Assembly (NCBI GenBank): GCA_002399735.1 | Contig: DHEF01000004.1 | Span: forward strand, 110,010 to 174,009 | DNA: 64,000 nucleotides | Direction: 5' to 3' | Source: Chitinophagaceae bacterium UBA4857 | GTDB taxonomy: Bacteria > Bacteroidota > Bacteroidia > Chitinophagales > Chitinophagaceae | In this document: positions 34,326 to 43,680 of the stretch, piece after piece | How positions within the stretch are numbered: position 1 is the first letter of the stretch | How the letters are laid out: the number at the start of each line of letters is the position of its first letter | The notes under the pieces: model-generated | Told to the model about the DNA's origin: nothing | Database searches by the model: none | The model's input: only the letters and a program-made list of their open reading frames with translations | Position numbers and translations under genes: made by a program

Positions 34326-35513
34326 TTATTTAAGCACTCCCAACTCCTTACCAATTTTGGTAAAGCCGGCAATGGCTTTATCTAAGTGGTGTTGTTCGTG
34401 TGCGGCACTTAATTGTACGCGTATACGTGCCTGGCCTTTTGGTACTACAGGGAAAAAGAAACCAATAACATAAATGTCTTCGTTCAATAATTTAGCGGCA
34501 AAATCGGCAGCCAATACCGCATCGTACAACATAATAGGTACAATGGGGTGGTCGCCGGGTTTAATGTCAAAACCGGCTTCGGTCATTTTAGTGCGGAAGT
34601 ACTTTGTGTTAAATTCCAACTTGTCACGCAGCTCGGTAGTTTCGGTAAGCATATCCAACACGGCAATGGATGCTCCGGCAATGGAAGGCGCCAATGTATT
34701 GCTAAACAAATAAGGACGAGATTTTTGGCGCAACATTTCTATCACTTCTTTTTTGCCCGATGTAAAACCTCCGGATGCGCCACCTAAGGCTTTGCCCAAT
34801 GTGCCGGTAATAATATCAATTTTACCCATTACGCCACGGTACTCATGTGTACCACGGCCGGTTTTACCTAAAAAGCCGGAGGAGTGACATTCGTCTATCA
34901 TGATTACGGCATCATATTTTTCGGCCAGCTCAACAATCTTATCTAACTGGGCAATAGTGCCGTCCATACTAAACGATCCGTCGGTAACTATAATACGGCT
35001 GCGGCAAGCGGCCGATTCAATTAACTTGGCTTCCAGATTGGCCATATTATTATGCTCGTAACGAAAACGTTGTGCTTTACAAAGACGTACACCGTCAATA
35101 ATAGAAGCGTGGTTTAATGCATCGGAAATAATAGCATCCTGCTCGTTAAACAGGGGTTCAAACACACCACCGTTGGCATCAAAAGCAGCGGCGTATAAAA
35201 TAGTATCCTCGGTACCTAAAAAGGCCGATATTTTTTGTTCCAGTTCTTTATGTATATCCTGCGTGCCGCAAATAAAACGTACACTACTCATGCCATAACC
35301 ATGACTTTCAATAGCTTTATGGGCAGCCTCAATAACCTTGGGGTGCGATGAAAGGCCCAGGTAGTTATTGGCACAAAAGTTTAAAACAGTGTTGCCGTTT
35401 ACTTCAATTTCGGCGCCTTGCGGGCTTTTAATAACACGTTCGGATTTATATAACCCGGCCGTTCTAATGTCCTCAACCTCGGCACCTATGCGGGTGGTAA
35501 ATGTATGGTTCAT
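34326..35513 (-). CDS. kbl: Glycine C-acetyltransferase (2-amino-3-ketobutyrate CoA ligase)
   Basis: 395 residues, full length for the alpha-oxoamine synthase family. The PLP lysine is Lys241 in TGTLGKALGGASGG, and Asp207 in VIMIDECHSSGFLG contacts the PLP ring. NFCANNYLGLSSHPKV and GMSSVRFICGTQDIHKELEQ are family hallmarks that favour Kbl over the biotin synthase BioF. The enzyme cleaves 2-amino-3-ketobutyrate with CoA to glycine and acetyl-CoA in threonine breakdown. No threonine dehydrogenase gene is adjacent. It is a monocistronic unit with its own terminator. Confidence 0.92.
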   Translation of the reverse strand: MNHTFTTRIGAEVEDIRTAGLYKSERVIKSPQGAEIEVNGNTVLNFCANNYLGLSSHPKVIEAAHKAIESHGYGMSSVRFICGTQDIHKELEQKISAFLGTEDTILYAAAFDANGGVFEPLFNEQDAIISDALNHASIIDGVRLCKAQRFRYEHNNMANLEAKLIESAACRSRIIVTDGSFSMDGTIAQLDKIVELAEKYDAVIMIDECHSSGFLGKTGRGTHEYRGVMGKIDIITGTLGKALGGASGGFTSGKKEVIEMLRQKSRPYLFSNTLAPSIAGASIAVLDMLTETTELRDKLEFNTKYFRTKMTEAGFDIKPGDHPIVPIMLYDAVLAADFAAKLLNEDIYVIGFFFPVVPKGQARIRVQLSAAHEQHHLDKAIAGFTKIGKELGVLK

Positions 35514-35644
35514 TGCCTAAAATATTTGTTTGCGAAGATAAGCGGGATAAGACCCAATGAGTAATTTTTATGGTAGAAATACCGCTTTAACCTTAATTAA
35601 CTACACTTCAAACGATTGTTTTAGGTAAGCGAACAAAATTATTT

Positions 35645-35652
35645 TACTTTTG
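35645..35652 (+). promoter_or_regulatory. Candidate -7 box for the short membrane protein gene
   Basis: TACTTTTG matches TAnnTTTG and lies 33 bases before the ATG at 35685. Confidence 0.45.
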
Positions 35653-35684
35653 TTGTAACATTTGATCATCAATAAGCGTCCAAA

Positions 35685-35909
35685 ATGCTAAAGCAACTAC
35701 AAATGAACAGGAAATGGCAAATAGCATTGTTTATCGCAGCTATTACCACCTTAGCGATGGTATTTCTTTATGCCGCTAATCCGGCGGTAGAAGAAACCAA
35801 TGCGGAGAGAATGGAAGAAAGCGACAAGCAAACGAAAAAACTGGATGTACCCGGTCAGGGTTTTTGGAACATGCTGCCCAGCGCTTTTTCGCTGTCAACA
35901 GGTTTTTAA
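35685..35909 (+). CDS. Short single-helix membrane protein, 74 aa
   Basis: The product has one hydrophobic helix near the N-terminus (WQIALFIAAITTLAMVFLYA). After it come an acidic/charged stretch (EETNAERMEESDKQTKK) and a hydrophobic tail (VPGQGFWNMLPSAFSLSTGF). A start at MNRKWQ (35703) is equally possible. A TAnnTTTG box upstream and a perfect terminator hairpin 78 bases past the stop bracket the frame as a small independent transcript. No family is recognised. It is divergent from kbl. Confidence 0.65.
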   Translation: MLKQLQMNRKWQIALFIAAITTLAMVFLYAANPAVEETNAERMEESDKQTKKLDVPGQGFWNMLPSAFSLSTGF

Positions 35910-35986
35910 ACTAACTGACTAACCGTTGTGTAGCCAATAAATGGGCTAAACCAATGTTTAAACAATAAAATATTTTACTATACCAG

Positions 35987-36014
35987 CACCCCTCTTTTGA
36001 GGGGTGTTTTTTTT
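35987..36014 (+). terminator. Intrinsic terminator of the short membrane protein gene
   Basis: CACCCCTC, loop TTTT, GAGGGGTG, then eight T residues: a perfect eight-base stem. Confidence 0.88.
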
Positions 36015-36092
36015 GTCCAGTTCCTGATAAGAAGTTTTAAAGTCTGCCTAAGTATAAAACTCCGTGCAAAAAACTCTGTGGCAGAAATCTTA

Positions 36093-36130
36093 CAAAAAAA
36101 ATCCCGTAGGGGTTAGCTACGGGATTTTAT
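36093..36130 (-). terminator. Terminator after the M16 peptidase gene
   Basis: On the minus strand ATCCCGTAG and CTACGGGAT form the stem, followed by TTTTTTT. The bases between it and 36015 carry an ACTCCGTGCAAAAAACTCTG repeat of the CACAGAG type. Confidence 0.85.
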
Positions 36131-36157
36131 AAGCACTAAACCAGTACTGTAGTTATA

Positions 36158-39010
36158 TTAAAATCCTTTTTTCTGTACAGGGTTTCCGTCAGTGTCCAGC
36201 TCGATAATTTCATAACCCAGTTTTTCAAGGCCGGGTAAAATTTTGGCTTTATCACCAACCAGTAACACGTTAAACTTATCGGCAGTTAACCATTTTTTAG
36301 CCAAAGCATTAATTTCTTCTTTGGTAATGCTGCTGGTTATTTTGCTTTGTTGTTCAACATAATCACCAGGCAGGTTATAATTTAAAATGTTACCAATAAA
36401 GCCTGCTTTCTGGAAACCGGTTTCATAACGCAATGCATCACGCTGACCAATCGCACTTTTCATAAAGGCTAATTCTTCGTCGGTAATACCACCGTCAACA
36501 TAACCTTTAATTTCTTTCATCATTTCAATCATAGCACTGTCAGTAGCTTCGGCTTTAATACCGGCACTAAATTCAAAATCGCCGGTTTGTTTACCACCGG
36601 TAAAACCACTGCGGGCGCCATAAGTCCAGGCTTTGTCTTCACGCAGGTTAAGGTTTAAGCGGCTGTTAAAGGCGCCGCCTAAAACGTAGTTCATTAAACC
36701 GGTTTTAAAGTATTCGCCGGTAGCATCATATTTTAAGTCGGTAACATAACCCACACGAAACTCTGTTTGTGCCGATTTAGGTACATCCACTAAATAAATT
36801 TTAGTTTTTTCAACACCTGGTGCTTTTGCTAATGTAGGTATGGTTACATCTCTGGCAGGCAGGTTGTTTAAAAAGCCAAGTTTAGCTAAAACATCTTCTT
36901 CTTTAATATCACCTACCACTACAACCTGTGTTCCTTTAGAGGTTAAAGCGTTATCGTAAAATTGCTGAATATCAGCCAATGTTAAGGCTGCTACCGATGT
37001 TTCGGTACCGCTTGAGCTGGTACCAAGTATATGCGTTTTGCCATAGTTTACTTTAGCAAAAACATCATCAGCAATAGAAGCTGGCTGCGATTTAGCCATT
37101 TTAAAGCCTTCCAGTACTTGTTTTTTGTTACGGTCAAAATCGTCCTGATTAAACTTCGGACGGAACATTCTTTCTTCCAGTAACTTCAACGTCGCATCAA
37201 GGTTTTTCACCTGTGATTGTACCTGGAAAACAATTTTATCGTTTGTGTTGTATGCCGATACCGAGCTGCCTAAGGTTTGCAACTGACGGCTTATTTCTTC
37301 CGATGTAAAGTTCTTGGTATCCTCATTCATCATGGTAGTCGTTAATGAGGCTAACCCTGCTTTAGACAAATCGTTAGCTTCCAGGAAAGTACCACCGGGT
37401 ATGCTGATGCTTAAGGTCACGGTTGGTATCTCCGTATTTTCGGCACCAATAATTTTAATACCGTTAGCCCAGTCTTTTGTCCAGTAAGCCGGTACTTTTA
37501 CCACCGGGTTTGGTCCGTTACCCGGAATTTTACTGCGGTCAAAATTATCTTTAGCTTTTACATATTTCAGGTTATCGTAGCCATAATCAGGTGCATTATA
37601 GTTGTCTTTATTTACTTTGTAATTGTCGTCGCCAACAATCATTTTTTCCTGACCTTTAGGTAATGCACTTACGTTAAGGCTGTGTTTGTGTTTAATGTAC
37701 TTGTTATACACACGCATTACATCTTCCTTGGTAACAGCCTGGTGACGTTTTAATAACTCACCTAACATATTAGGGTTGCCGGCAAAAGTTTCAAAAGCTG
37801 CTAATTGCGAAACTTTACCTCCCACGCTTTGTAAACCGTTAATTAATTGCGATTCGTAACCACCTTTAAACTTAGCAATGTCTTCGTCAGTTACACCACG
37901 TACTTCAAAACTATCCAATGCATTGTTTAATAAATGGAACATGCTGGCCAATGATTTACCCGGAAAAGGGACAACCTGGAACATAAACTGTCCGGATAGT
38001 TCCGATAAACCGCTAAAAGTGCCGGCTTGCAAAGCCAATTGTTTTTTAGTTAGCTGCTGGTATAAAACCGAGTTGTTGCCTTGACCCAGTACCTGCGCCA
38101 AACAAGCTAAAGCCGCCTGGTCGGGGTGGTAGTTAGGCACGGTAGGATAAACTTGTACAAATAATGGGAAACGGGCATAGTTGTCGGTATAGCTGGCAAA
38201 ACGATGTTTATCCAGTACCGGTACCATTTTCTCCATGTTTTTTACTTCCGGCCCACGAGGTATAGTGCCAAAGTATTTACTTACCAGTTTTAACACCTCA
38301 GCAGGTTTTACATCACCGCCAATAGTTAACACCGCATTGTTTGGCCCGTACCAACGAAGGAAAAAGTTTTTAAGATCATTTACGTCTACACGATCAAGAT
38401 CTTCTACATAACCAATGGTTAGCCAGGAGTAAGGGTGGCCATAAGGGTAAAAGTTTTGTGCCATTACTTCCGACATCAGACCATAAGGCACATTGTCTAC
38501 ACGCTGGCCTCTTTCGTTTTTAACGGTACCGCGTTGTACTTCAAATTTTTGTTGGGTAACTGCATCCAGTAAAAAGCCCATACGGTCGGCTTCTAACCAA
38601 AGCATTTTTTCTAACTGGTTGCTGGGTACGGTTTGAAAATAGTTCGTACGATCCTGGTTGGTAGTACCATTTAGTGTACCGCCGGCTTCCGTTACAATTT
38701 TAAAATGTTGCTCGTCGGCTACGTTATCACTTCCCTGAAACATCATGTGTTCAAAAAAGTGTGCAAAGCCCGATTTGCCAATTTCTTCACGAGCCGATCC
38801 CACGTGGTAGGTAACGTCCAAATGCACTACCGGATCGCTATGGTCCTCGTGAATAATAACAGTAAGGCCGTTTGGTAATGTATACTTTTCGTAAGGTATT
38901 ACCAGTTCCTCACCTTTTTTGGTAACTTTTTCAATAAGTTTAGCCTGACTGTAGCCTGCATATCCTGTAAGGATGGCAGCGCCGGCCAACAGCAATAGTT
39001 TTTTCTTCAT
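36158..39010 (-). CDS. M16-family zinc metallopeptidase (insulinase/pitrilysin type), two-module
   Basis: 950 residues. The signal peptide (MKKKLLLLAGAAILTGYAGY) leads into a first M16 module whose inverse zinc motif HFFEH lies at residues 84-88. The third ligand, Glu166, is in GTVKNERGQR. The second module, from about 500, lacks the motif (VTLSISIPGGTFLEANDLSK, LNLREDKAWTYGARSGFTGG) and should complete the clamshell. M16 proteases degrade unfolded peptides in a chamber; in Bacteroidota secreted forms are usually periplasmic. The gene is monocistronic with a terminator and is full length. Confidence 0.93.
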   Translation of the reverse strand: MKKKLLLLAGAAILTGYAGYSQAKLIEKVTKKGEELVIPYEKYTLPNGLTVIIHEDHSDPVVHLDVTYHVGSAREEIGKSGFAHFFEHMMFQGSDNVADEQHFKIVTEAGGTLNGTTNQDRTNYFQTVPSNQLEKMLWLEADRMGFLLDAVTQQKFEVQRGTVKNERGQRVDNVPYGLMSEVMAQNFYPYGHPYSWLTIGYVEDLDRVDVNDLKNFFLRWYGPNNAVLTIGGDVKPAEVLKLVSKYFGTIPRGPEVKNMEKMVPVLDKHRFASYTDNYARFPLFVQVYPTVPNYHPDQAALACLAQVLGQGNNSVLYQQLTKKQLALQAGTFSGLSELSGQFMFQVVPFPGKSLASMFHLLNNALDSFEVRGVTDEDIAKFKGGYESQLINGLQSVGGKVSQLAAFETFAGNPNMLGELLKRHQAVTKEDVMRVYNKYIKHKHSLNVSALPKGQEKMIVGDDNYKVNKDNYNAPDYGYDNLKYVKAKDNFDRSKIPGNGPNPVVKVPAYWTKDWANGIKIIGAENTEIPTVTLSISIPGGTFLEANDLSKAGLASLTTTMMNEDTKNFTSEEISRQLQTLGSSVSAYNTNDKIVFQVQSQVKNLDATLKLLEERMFRPKFNQDDFDRNKKQVLEGFKMAKSQPASIADDVFAKVNYGKTHILGTSSSGTETSVAALTLADIQQFYDNALTSKGTQVVVVGDIKEEDVLAKLGFLNNLPARDVTIPTLAKAPGVEKTKIYLVDVPKSAQTEFRVGYVTDLKYDATGEYFKTGLMNYVLGGAFNSRLNLNLREDKAWTYGARSGFTGGKQTGDFEFSAGIKAEATDSAMIEMMKEIKGYVDGGITDEELAFMKSAIGQRDALRYETGFQKAGFIGNILNYNLPGDYVEQQSKITSSITKEEINALAKKWLTADKFNVLLVGDKAKILPGLEKLGYEIIELDTDGNPVQKKGF

Positions 39011-39120
39011 GTTGTATTTCTTTTTTGGAAGACTACAAAGTAAGCAAATTGGCGTTTATAACAGTAACCGCTTGTCATATTCTCCGCTTTTTTAGCCGGC
39101 TTCTAATAACATTTAATCTT

Positions 39121-39260
39121 TTTTGTTTGGGGCTGGCATCCTCCGGTTCTTTGTTCAGCTTCAGTTCCCGCCTTCTGTAGTAGTGCAATGCCGGCACACT
39201 TTGACCACCCTTCCATTGCAGCTACTACTGCCAGTCGGGCAGCCCTTCAACTTAAGAATT
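39121..39260. repeat. Dispersed A-type repeat (inverted)
   Basis: GGGGCTGGCATCCTCCGG at the left and GCCAGTCGGGCAGCCC at the right, with paired GTAGTAGTGCAATG and CATTGCAGCTACTAC. The rest of 39011-39406 is AT-rich with no gene. Confidence 0.5.
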
Positions 39261-39406
39261 TATGATTTTGGATTTAATAATGTAGGATTTATAAAAAGAG
39301 AACAATAAGTGCTTTCAGCTTTCCGCTTTTAGCATTCAGCTTTATGCTTTTTTTCACTTTCCGCCTTCACCATTCGTTCTTAACTTAGCACAAACCTTAT
39401 GGATAC

Positions 39407-40174
39407 ATGCAACATAATTTTGTACAGGAAAATTCTATTGTCAGAAAAATATGGGGTAAAAGCGATACCGTGCTTTTCATATTTGCCGGTGCTGCAGCCG
39501 AGTTTGCTTTAAACAAAGCTGTTGATTGGTTGTACTTTACGGGTAAACTTCCTGCCGATCCACTTGGTCGTCTTTTTTCTACTGTTGAGTATGCCCGCAA
39601 AATTATATTTACGCCTACCGAGCAAGCGCATACCGCTATTGACACCATGAGCAAGATACATACGGCTGTAGAAAACAGTCGTGGTGCTACCATACCCGAT
39701 TGGGCCTACCGTGATGTGTTGTTTATGCTTATACATTATTCCATTGCCGCTTACGAATTGCTGGAACAAAAATTAAGCGCTGAAGAAAAAGAAGAAGTGT
39801 ACAATGTTTTTTACAGGGTGGGTACCCGTATGGGTATTAAAGAATTACCTGCTACGTACATTGAATGGTTGCCCGTTAGGGAAACACATATTATAAATGA
39901 TCTGGAAAAAAGTAATTACACCGAAGACCTGTTTATGCAATACAAAAAACACTTGGGTGCTATGCGTTTCAGGGTATTGATAGAAGGTCAAAAACTGGTA
40001 GTACCACAACGTGTAAAAACTTTATTACACTTTAACGATTTTTCGCTGCTTACACCCGTTGTTCCGGTGTATAAAATAAGTAGGTTAATGAAGATGGATT
40101 GGTTGTTGAAAAGTATATTATTGCCTTCGGCGTATAAGGATAAAATTAACAGACTGGACATACATCCAGGTTAA
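39407..40174 (+). CDS. MpaB/rubber-oxygenase-like (DUF2236) protein
   Basis: 255 residues. Opening IVRKIWGKSDTVLFIFAGAA is followed by LADPLGRLFSTVEYARKIIF-like text (here PADPLGRLFSTVEYARKIIF). The middle has LFMLIHYSIAAYELLEQKLS. These match the DUF2236/MpaB oxygenase fold, a mostly helical heme-binding family that includes latex-clearing protein and fungal MpaB. The His that would ligate heme may be H in MLIHYS, but this is not certain. A cytoplasmic or membrane-associated redox role is likely; the substrate is unknown. It stands alone and has no signal peptide. Confidence 0.8.
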   Translation: MQHNFVQENSIVRKIWGKSDTVLFIFAGAAAEFALNKAVDWLYFTGKLPADPLGRLFSTVEYARKIIFTPTEQAHTAIDTMSKIHTAVENSRGATIPDWAYRDVLFMLIHYSIAAYELLEQKLSAEEKEEVYNVFYRVGTRMGIKELPATYIEWLPVRETHIINDLEKSNYTEDLFMQYKKHLGAMRFRVLIEGQKLVVPQRVKTLLHFNDFSLLTPVVPVYKISRLMKMDWLLKSILLPSAYKDKINRLDIHPG

Positions 40175-40181
40175 AGAAATT

Positions 40182-40281
40182 TTTGTCACCTTGTTTTAAC
40201 CCCGCATAGCGTGGGAGCTTGACGAAGGATAAGTAGCAAAATAAAATCTCTTAGCGGGCTTCGTCAGGCTCAGCCTGACAT
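40182..40281. repeat. Inverted-repeat element, CTGAGCTTGACGAAG family, copy 2
   Basis: The left arm is TTTGTCACCTTG with an inserted TTTAACCCCGCATAGCGTGG, then GAGCTTGACGAAGGAT. The right arm ends CTTCGTCAGGCTCAGCCTGA. The same insertion is in copy 3 at 51.2 kb but not in copy 1. Confidence 0.75.
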
Positions 40282-40301
40282 GTTCTTCTTTTCAAGTATA
40301 A

Positions 40302-40757
40302 TTAACACCCAAGTACCTTCTCAAAACAAACACTATTGTCAACACCGGCATAATTACCATAGTTTGGAATTACTTTGTAATTATTTTTCTGGTATAGTGC
40401 AATGGCTTCGGGTTGTTTTTTGCCGGTTTCTAAAATACATTTTTTATAACCTAATTCTTTAGCCCAGTTTTCCAATTCTTTTAAAACAATTGATGCAATA
40501 CCAAGCCCTCTCTTTTCGGGTAATACATACATTCTTTTTACTTCCATAACGCCGGGTTCGTATTCACGGATAGCACCAATGCCTACGGCTAAATAGCCAT
40601 CGTATATTACAATAACCGTATTAAGGCCGGCGGTTTTATTATGTTGGGCATAAAACGCATGTTCATCGCCGTCTCTAATGGCCAGGTCGTTGTCCAGTTC
40701 GGTTACCAGTTTTTGAAAGTCGGGGTTGTCGGAGTTTGTTCGGATGATTTTGTACAT
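40302..40757 (-). CDS. GNAT-family N-acetyltransferase
   Basis: 151 residues. The acetyl-CoA-binding motif A is VKRMYVLPEKRGLGIASIVL followed by KELENWAKELGYKKCILETG, and motif B is ALYQKNNYKVIPNYGNY. The QxxGxG/A loop here is EKRGLGIAS. It acetylates an amine on an unknown small molecule or peptide. A cytoplasmic enzyme with no operon partner. Confidence 0.9.
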   Translation of the reverse strand: MYKIIRTNSDNPDFQKLVTELDNDLAIRDGDEHAFYAQHNKTAGLNTVIVIYDGYLAVGIGAIREYEPGVMEVKRMYVLPEKRGLGIASIVLKELENWAKELGYKKCILETGKKQPEAIALYQKNNYKVIPNYGNYAGVDNSVCFEKVLGC

Positions 40758-40810
40758 ACTATTTTTTTAATAGCTATTTAAACTGTTGTATTTATAGGAG
40801 GTTTTTAAGC

Positions 40811-40940
40811 ATAACACGATGATGATAAGCGAACGGAACGATGAACGGAGGCTCTCATTCATTCTTTCATTGAAAGAATGAATTGCGAACAATCACTTAA
40901 TTGCAACGAGTGATGATGGATGTTACTGCTGTTGGGTTCA
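40811..40940. repeat. A-type dispersed repeat with an internal perfect hairpin
   Basis: It starts TAACACGATGATGATAAGCG. Inside, ATTCATTCTTTCA and TGAAAGAATGAAT (40857-40883) form 13-base arms around a single T. It ends GATGTTACTGCTGTTGGGTT. Confidence 0.6.
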
Positions 40941-40966
40941 TAATAAAAATATGTCAAAAATTATAG

Positions 40967-41728
40967 TTACTCGTACATATCGTTCACATCCAACTTATCC
41001 AATTGTATTAATGTGTCTGCAATTTTTTGTGTAACTGCATTGAAAAAAACTTCGCCTTTTTCTTTGGTGGCCAGCTTGGGGTTACCAATGCCAGTGTCAG
41101 CCGAAACTTTTGACCATTGTCTTTCGGCCCAAACCCAGCCTTGGGTATAGGCTTTTATTTTATGTTTTTTTTCGGTGCCCAAACCGGCTTGGTCCAGCGG
41201 TAAAACTAGTTCGGGTTGCAGGTGTAATAAAAGGCTGGTTTCCATTTCATCGGCATGATCGCCGGCGTTTTCAAAATAACTCCGTTTATCAGGTAATTGA
41301 AACCAATTGCAAGCCGATATAAACATGGTGGGGAATTTTAAACCCAGTTCTCTTATCATGGGTTTAAAATCGTTACCACCATGGCTGTTTAAAATAAATA
41401 GTTTATAAATCTGTTGGTGGTTAAGGGTTGTAATAATGTCTTTTAAAATTTGTAATTGTGTGCTAGGGTTTAGGTTTATGTCCAGGGTAATATCGGCCTG
41501 GCCGGTATTAACACCAAAAGGAATAGTGGGTAAAACAATTACTTTGGCGCCTTGCTCCCATGCAAGTCTGGCCGATTCGGATGCAATATATGTGGCTTCA
41601 ATATTATCGGTGGCATAGGGTAGGTGATAGTTGTGCGCTTCGGTGGCACCCCAGGGAAGTATGGCTATATTAAATTGCGTTTCTTGAATATGTTTCCAAT
41701 TCGTTTCGGCTAAAATATATGGTCTCAT
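40967..41728 (-). CDS. Creatininase-family amidohydrolase
   Basis: 253 residues. The metal-binding pattern of creatininases is present: ILPWGATEAHNYHLPYATDN (Glu and His ligands and Asp), VLPTIPFGVNTG, LFILNSHGGNDFKPMIRELG and ENAGDHADEMETSLLLHLQP. Family members open cyclic or linear amide bonds, for example creatinine or dipeptide-type cofactor precursors. The true substrate is unknown. A cytoplasmic enzyme. The gene downstream begins with its own signal peptide and is on the same strand 31 bases from this stop in reverse order, so it is unlikely to be functionally tied. Confidence 0.88.
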   Translation of the reverse strand: MRPYILAETNWKHIQETQFNIAILPWGATEAHNYHLPYATDNIEATYIASESARLAWEQGAKVIVLPTIPFGVNTGQADITLDINLNPSTQLQILKDIITTLNHQQIYKLFILNSHGGNDFKPMIRELGLKFPTMFISACNWFQLPDKRSYFENAGDHADEMETSLLLHLQPELVLPLDQAGLGTEKKHKIKAYTQGWVWAERQWSKVSADTGIGNPKLATKEKGEVFFNAVTQKIADTLIQLDKLDVNDMYE

Positions 41729-41759
41729 ATTTTTGTTTTGTAACGGTAAACAAATTTAC

Positions 41760-42209
41760 TTAATCGTGTTGTTTTACATCGTTGTATTGCCACAATACAT
41801 TAATAACTTTCCAGGCACCGTTTAGTTTTACAATATGCATATAGTCAATCCACTCATCGGCTATTAGTTTTACTGATGCTGTTTTTTCCGATACATCTAA
41901 CAGCCTGACATCTTTTTTGGGTACTACCGGAAATTTATCTCCCTTTATGTTATAACTCTCTGCCAGTAATATCATGTACTCCGTGGTGGTTTCACGTATA
42001 TATTCTTTGCCTGTTGCTTTGTCTTTCCAGAATGTTCGTTTAACCATACGAGGGTGCAATGCCCGTTCCATTTGTTTTGCATTGGACACATGTTGCGACT
42101 CAATATAATCAAGGGCGGCTTGTTTTATGTCAAGGCTGTCTTGTGCTGTTTGTGCAGAAAGAAAATGATGGGTGAAAAGCGAAATGGTAAAGAACAGTAC
42201 ATATTTCAT
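41760..42209 (-). CDS. Secreted NTF2-like (lumazine-binding-type) protein
   Basis: 149 residues. The signal peptide MKYVLFFTISLFTHHFLSAQ precedes a cone-shaped NTF2-like fold: KQAALDYIESQHVSNAKQME, then RALHPRMVKRTF, EYMILLAESYNIKGD, SEKTASVKLIADEWIDYMHI and LNGAWKVINVLWQY. It resembles the Putative_lumazine-binding family, commonly secreted in Bacteroidota. The ligand is unknown. It lies directly upstream of the creatininase gene on the same strand with a 31-base gap, so the two could be one transcript. Confidence 0.85.
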   Translation of the reverse strand: MKYVLFFTISLFTHHFLSAQTAQDSLDIKQAALDYIESQHVSNAKQMERALHPRMVKRTFWKDKATGKEYIRETTTEYMILLAESYNIKGDKFPVVPKKDVRLLDVSEKTASVKLIADEWIDYMHIVKLNGAWKVINVLWQYNDVKQHD

Positions 42210-42398
42210 ATAATGAAATTTTAGGTTAATAAAGTTTAATGGAGTTGCAAGTGTACACTAAATAATCAGCATTTTTTGTACAATAAATTTTATTTAACAG
42301 CTTTCATGTTAAAAGGTAATCGGCAGGTATAAGTGTATGCTGCATTTACAAACCCCATTCCTTTTTTTACCATTGTTGAGGTGAACAAAATGGTGAGG

Positions 42399-42580
42399 TT
42401 ATAACAGCTTATAAATTACTTCTTCTATTGCTGTTTGTCTTGCGTTAGCAAAACCTTTATCGGTACCCGCTTTTTCAAACCGCATTTGTCAAAACCTTTT
42501 ATCAATCCAATATTATCAAATACAGCCCGGCCAAAAAGTGGTCGGGTTTGTTCTATGAGTGTAGTATTCTTTTTCGCCAT
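42399..42580 (-). pseudogene. Decayed small ORF with a frame break
   Basis: From the ATG at 42580 the frame reads MAKKNTTLIEQTRPLFGRAV and FDNIGLIKGFDKCG. Another frame continues MRFEKAGTDKGFANARQTAI, EEVIYKLL to a TAA at 42399. Neither half is complete, and they join only with a frame change near 42490. No family is recognised. The rest of 42210-42751 shows no intact gene. Confidence 0.35.
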
Positions 42581-42751
42581 TTTTTTTAGGATTTCGGAAT
42601 TTGTAAAATTATCACTAGCAGGCCATGGTTTGCCTTTTATGACGGCATTTGAGAGTCGTCAGCCCAAATTTAGTATATGTTTAATAGTAGTACTAAGCTA
42701 AAATTATGCATATCAACCGTCATAATACCAAACTTATGTTAGCGATATGTA

Positions 42752-43555
42752 CTATTTATTCAACGTTCTCAAGGCCTTTTTTGTTATATATTTTGTATCC
42801 TTTGTATTACTGATTTTTTCCCAACGTTTGCAAAGTTGCATTACAAATTCGGGTTTCGTTTTACTAGCATCATTTAACCAATTTCCTACGCTATCCTGAA
42901 CGTATTTTGCTTGGTCAGACTTTAGTGGTTCTAAAATGGATAAAGCTAATTCAGGATTTTGTTTTAGTTCTTCGATGTGTTCACACCAAACTCCACGAGG
43001 TCTTGTTGCTTCTGTTGTGAATCTTCTGATATTTTCATCTTGGTTTGTTGTCCACTTAACAAGTATTTTGATGCTTTCTACAAGGTTTTGCGTAATTTTT
43101 GGTCTTACTGCCATCCAGCAAATTTCCCTTACTCCAAAGTGTGTATCAGCTGAAAATAGTTGAATTTGTTTGAGCGTTTCCGCTATATTCAGGGTTTCAT
43201 TTTTTCCGATAGCATAAGTTGCCCAACAGCGAACTAGGTCTGCATTATGATTTGACATAATTACCAAAAAATCTTCGTCCTTATTTTGTGTTGTCAATTC
43301 AAAAAGTCCAGTTCCGATAGTTTCGTTTATCGTGTTTACTGTTTGCTTTTTTAGTTGGTTTATTTTTGTCAGAATGGTTTTTAAATAACCAGTTCGTTTA
43401 TTTTGTTTGAGTAAGTTTTCAAGTAAAAGTTGCTGATCAACGGCCAACCACTCAACAAGGTTAGCCGTTTCAATTTTACCAGTGTTTAGTTGATGCAAAA
43501 TGTTGGTAGGAATGTCTTTTATAGAACGTGCCCCTTTTCGCTTAATATCTGTCAT
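42752..43555 (-). CDS. AlkD/AlkC-like DNA alkylation repair HEAT protein
   Basis: 267 residues made of HEAT-like helical repeats. The diagnostic region is ADTHFGVREICWMAVRPKIT, NIRRFTTEATRPRGVWCEH and AKYVQDSVGNWLNDASKTKP, with a Trp and Arg pattern like the alkylpurine glycosylases AlkC/AlkD. Such enzymes excise 3-methyladenine or 7-methylguanine without flipping the base. Family divergence leaves the exact substrate uncertain. It is a single gene in an accessory-like gap. Confidence 0.82.
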   Translation of the reverse strand: MTDIKRKGARSIKDIPTNILHQLNTGKIETANLVEWLAVDQQLLLENLLKQNKRTGYLKTILTKINQLKKQTVNTINETIGTGLFELTTQNKDEDFLVIMSNHNADLVRCWATYAIGKNETLNIAETLKQIQLFSADTHFGVREICWMAVRPKITQNLVESIKILVKWTTNQDENIRRFTTEATRPRGVWCEHIEELKQNPELALSILEPLKSDQAKYVQDSVGNWLNDASKTKPEFVMQLCKRWEKISNTKDTKYITKKALRTLNK

Positions 43556-43680
43556 TTGTTGATTTTATATTCTTTGGGTTTAGTCAGCCTGACCACAAAA
43601 ATTCAAGGCCTTGCTATAGTCAAGTGCTTATAGTAATCATTGCCAATGCAATGTTGTAGACTGCTTTTTTTGTCAGCAAA

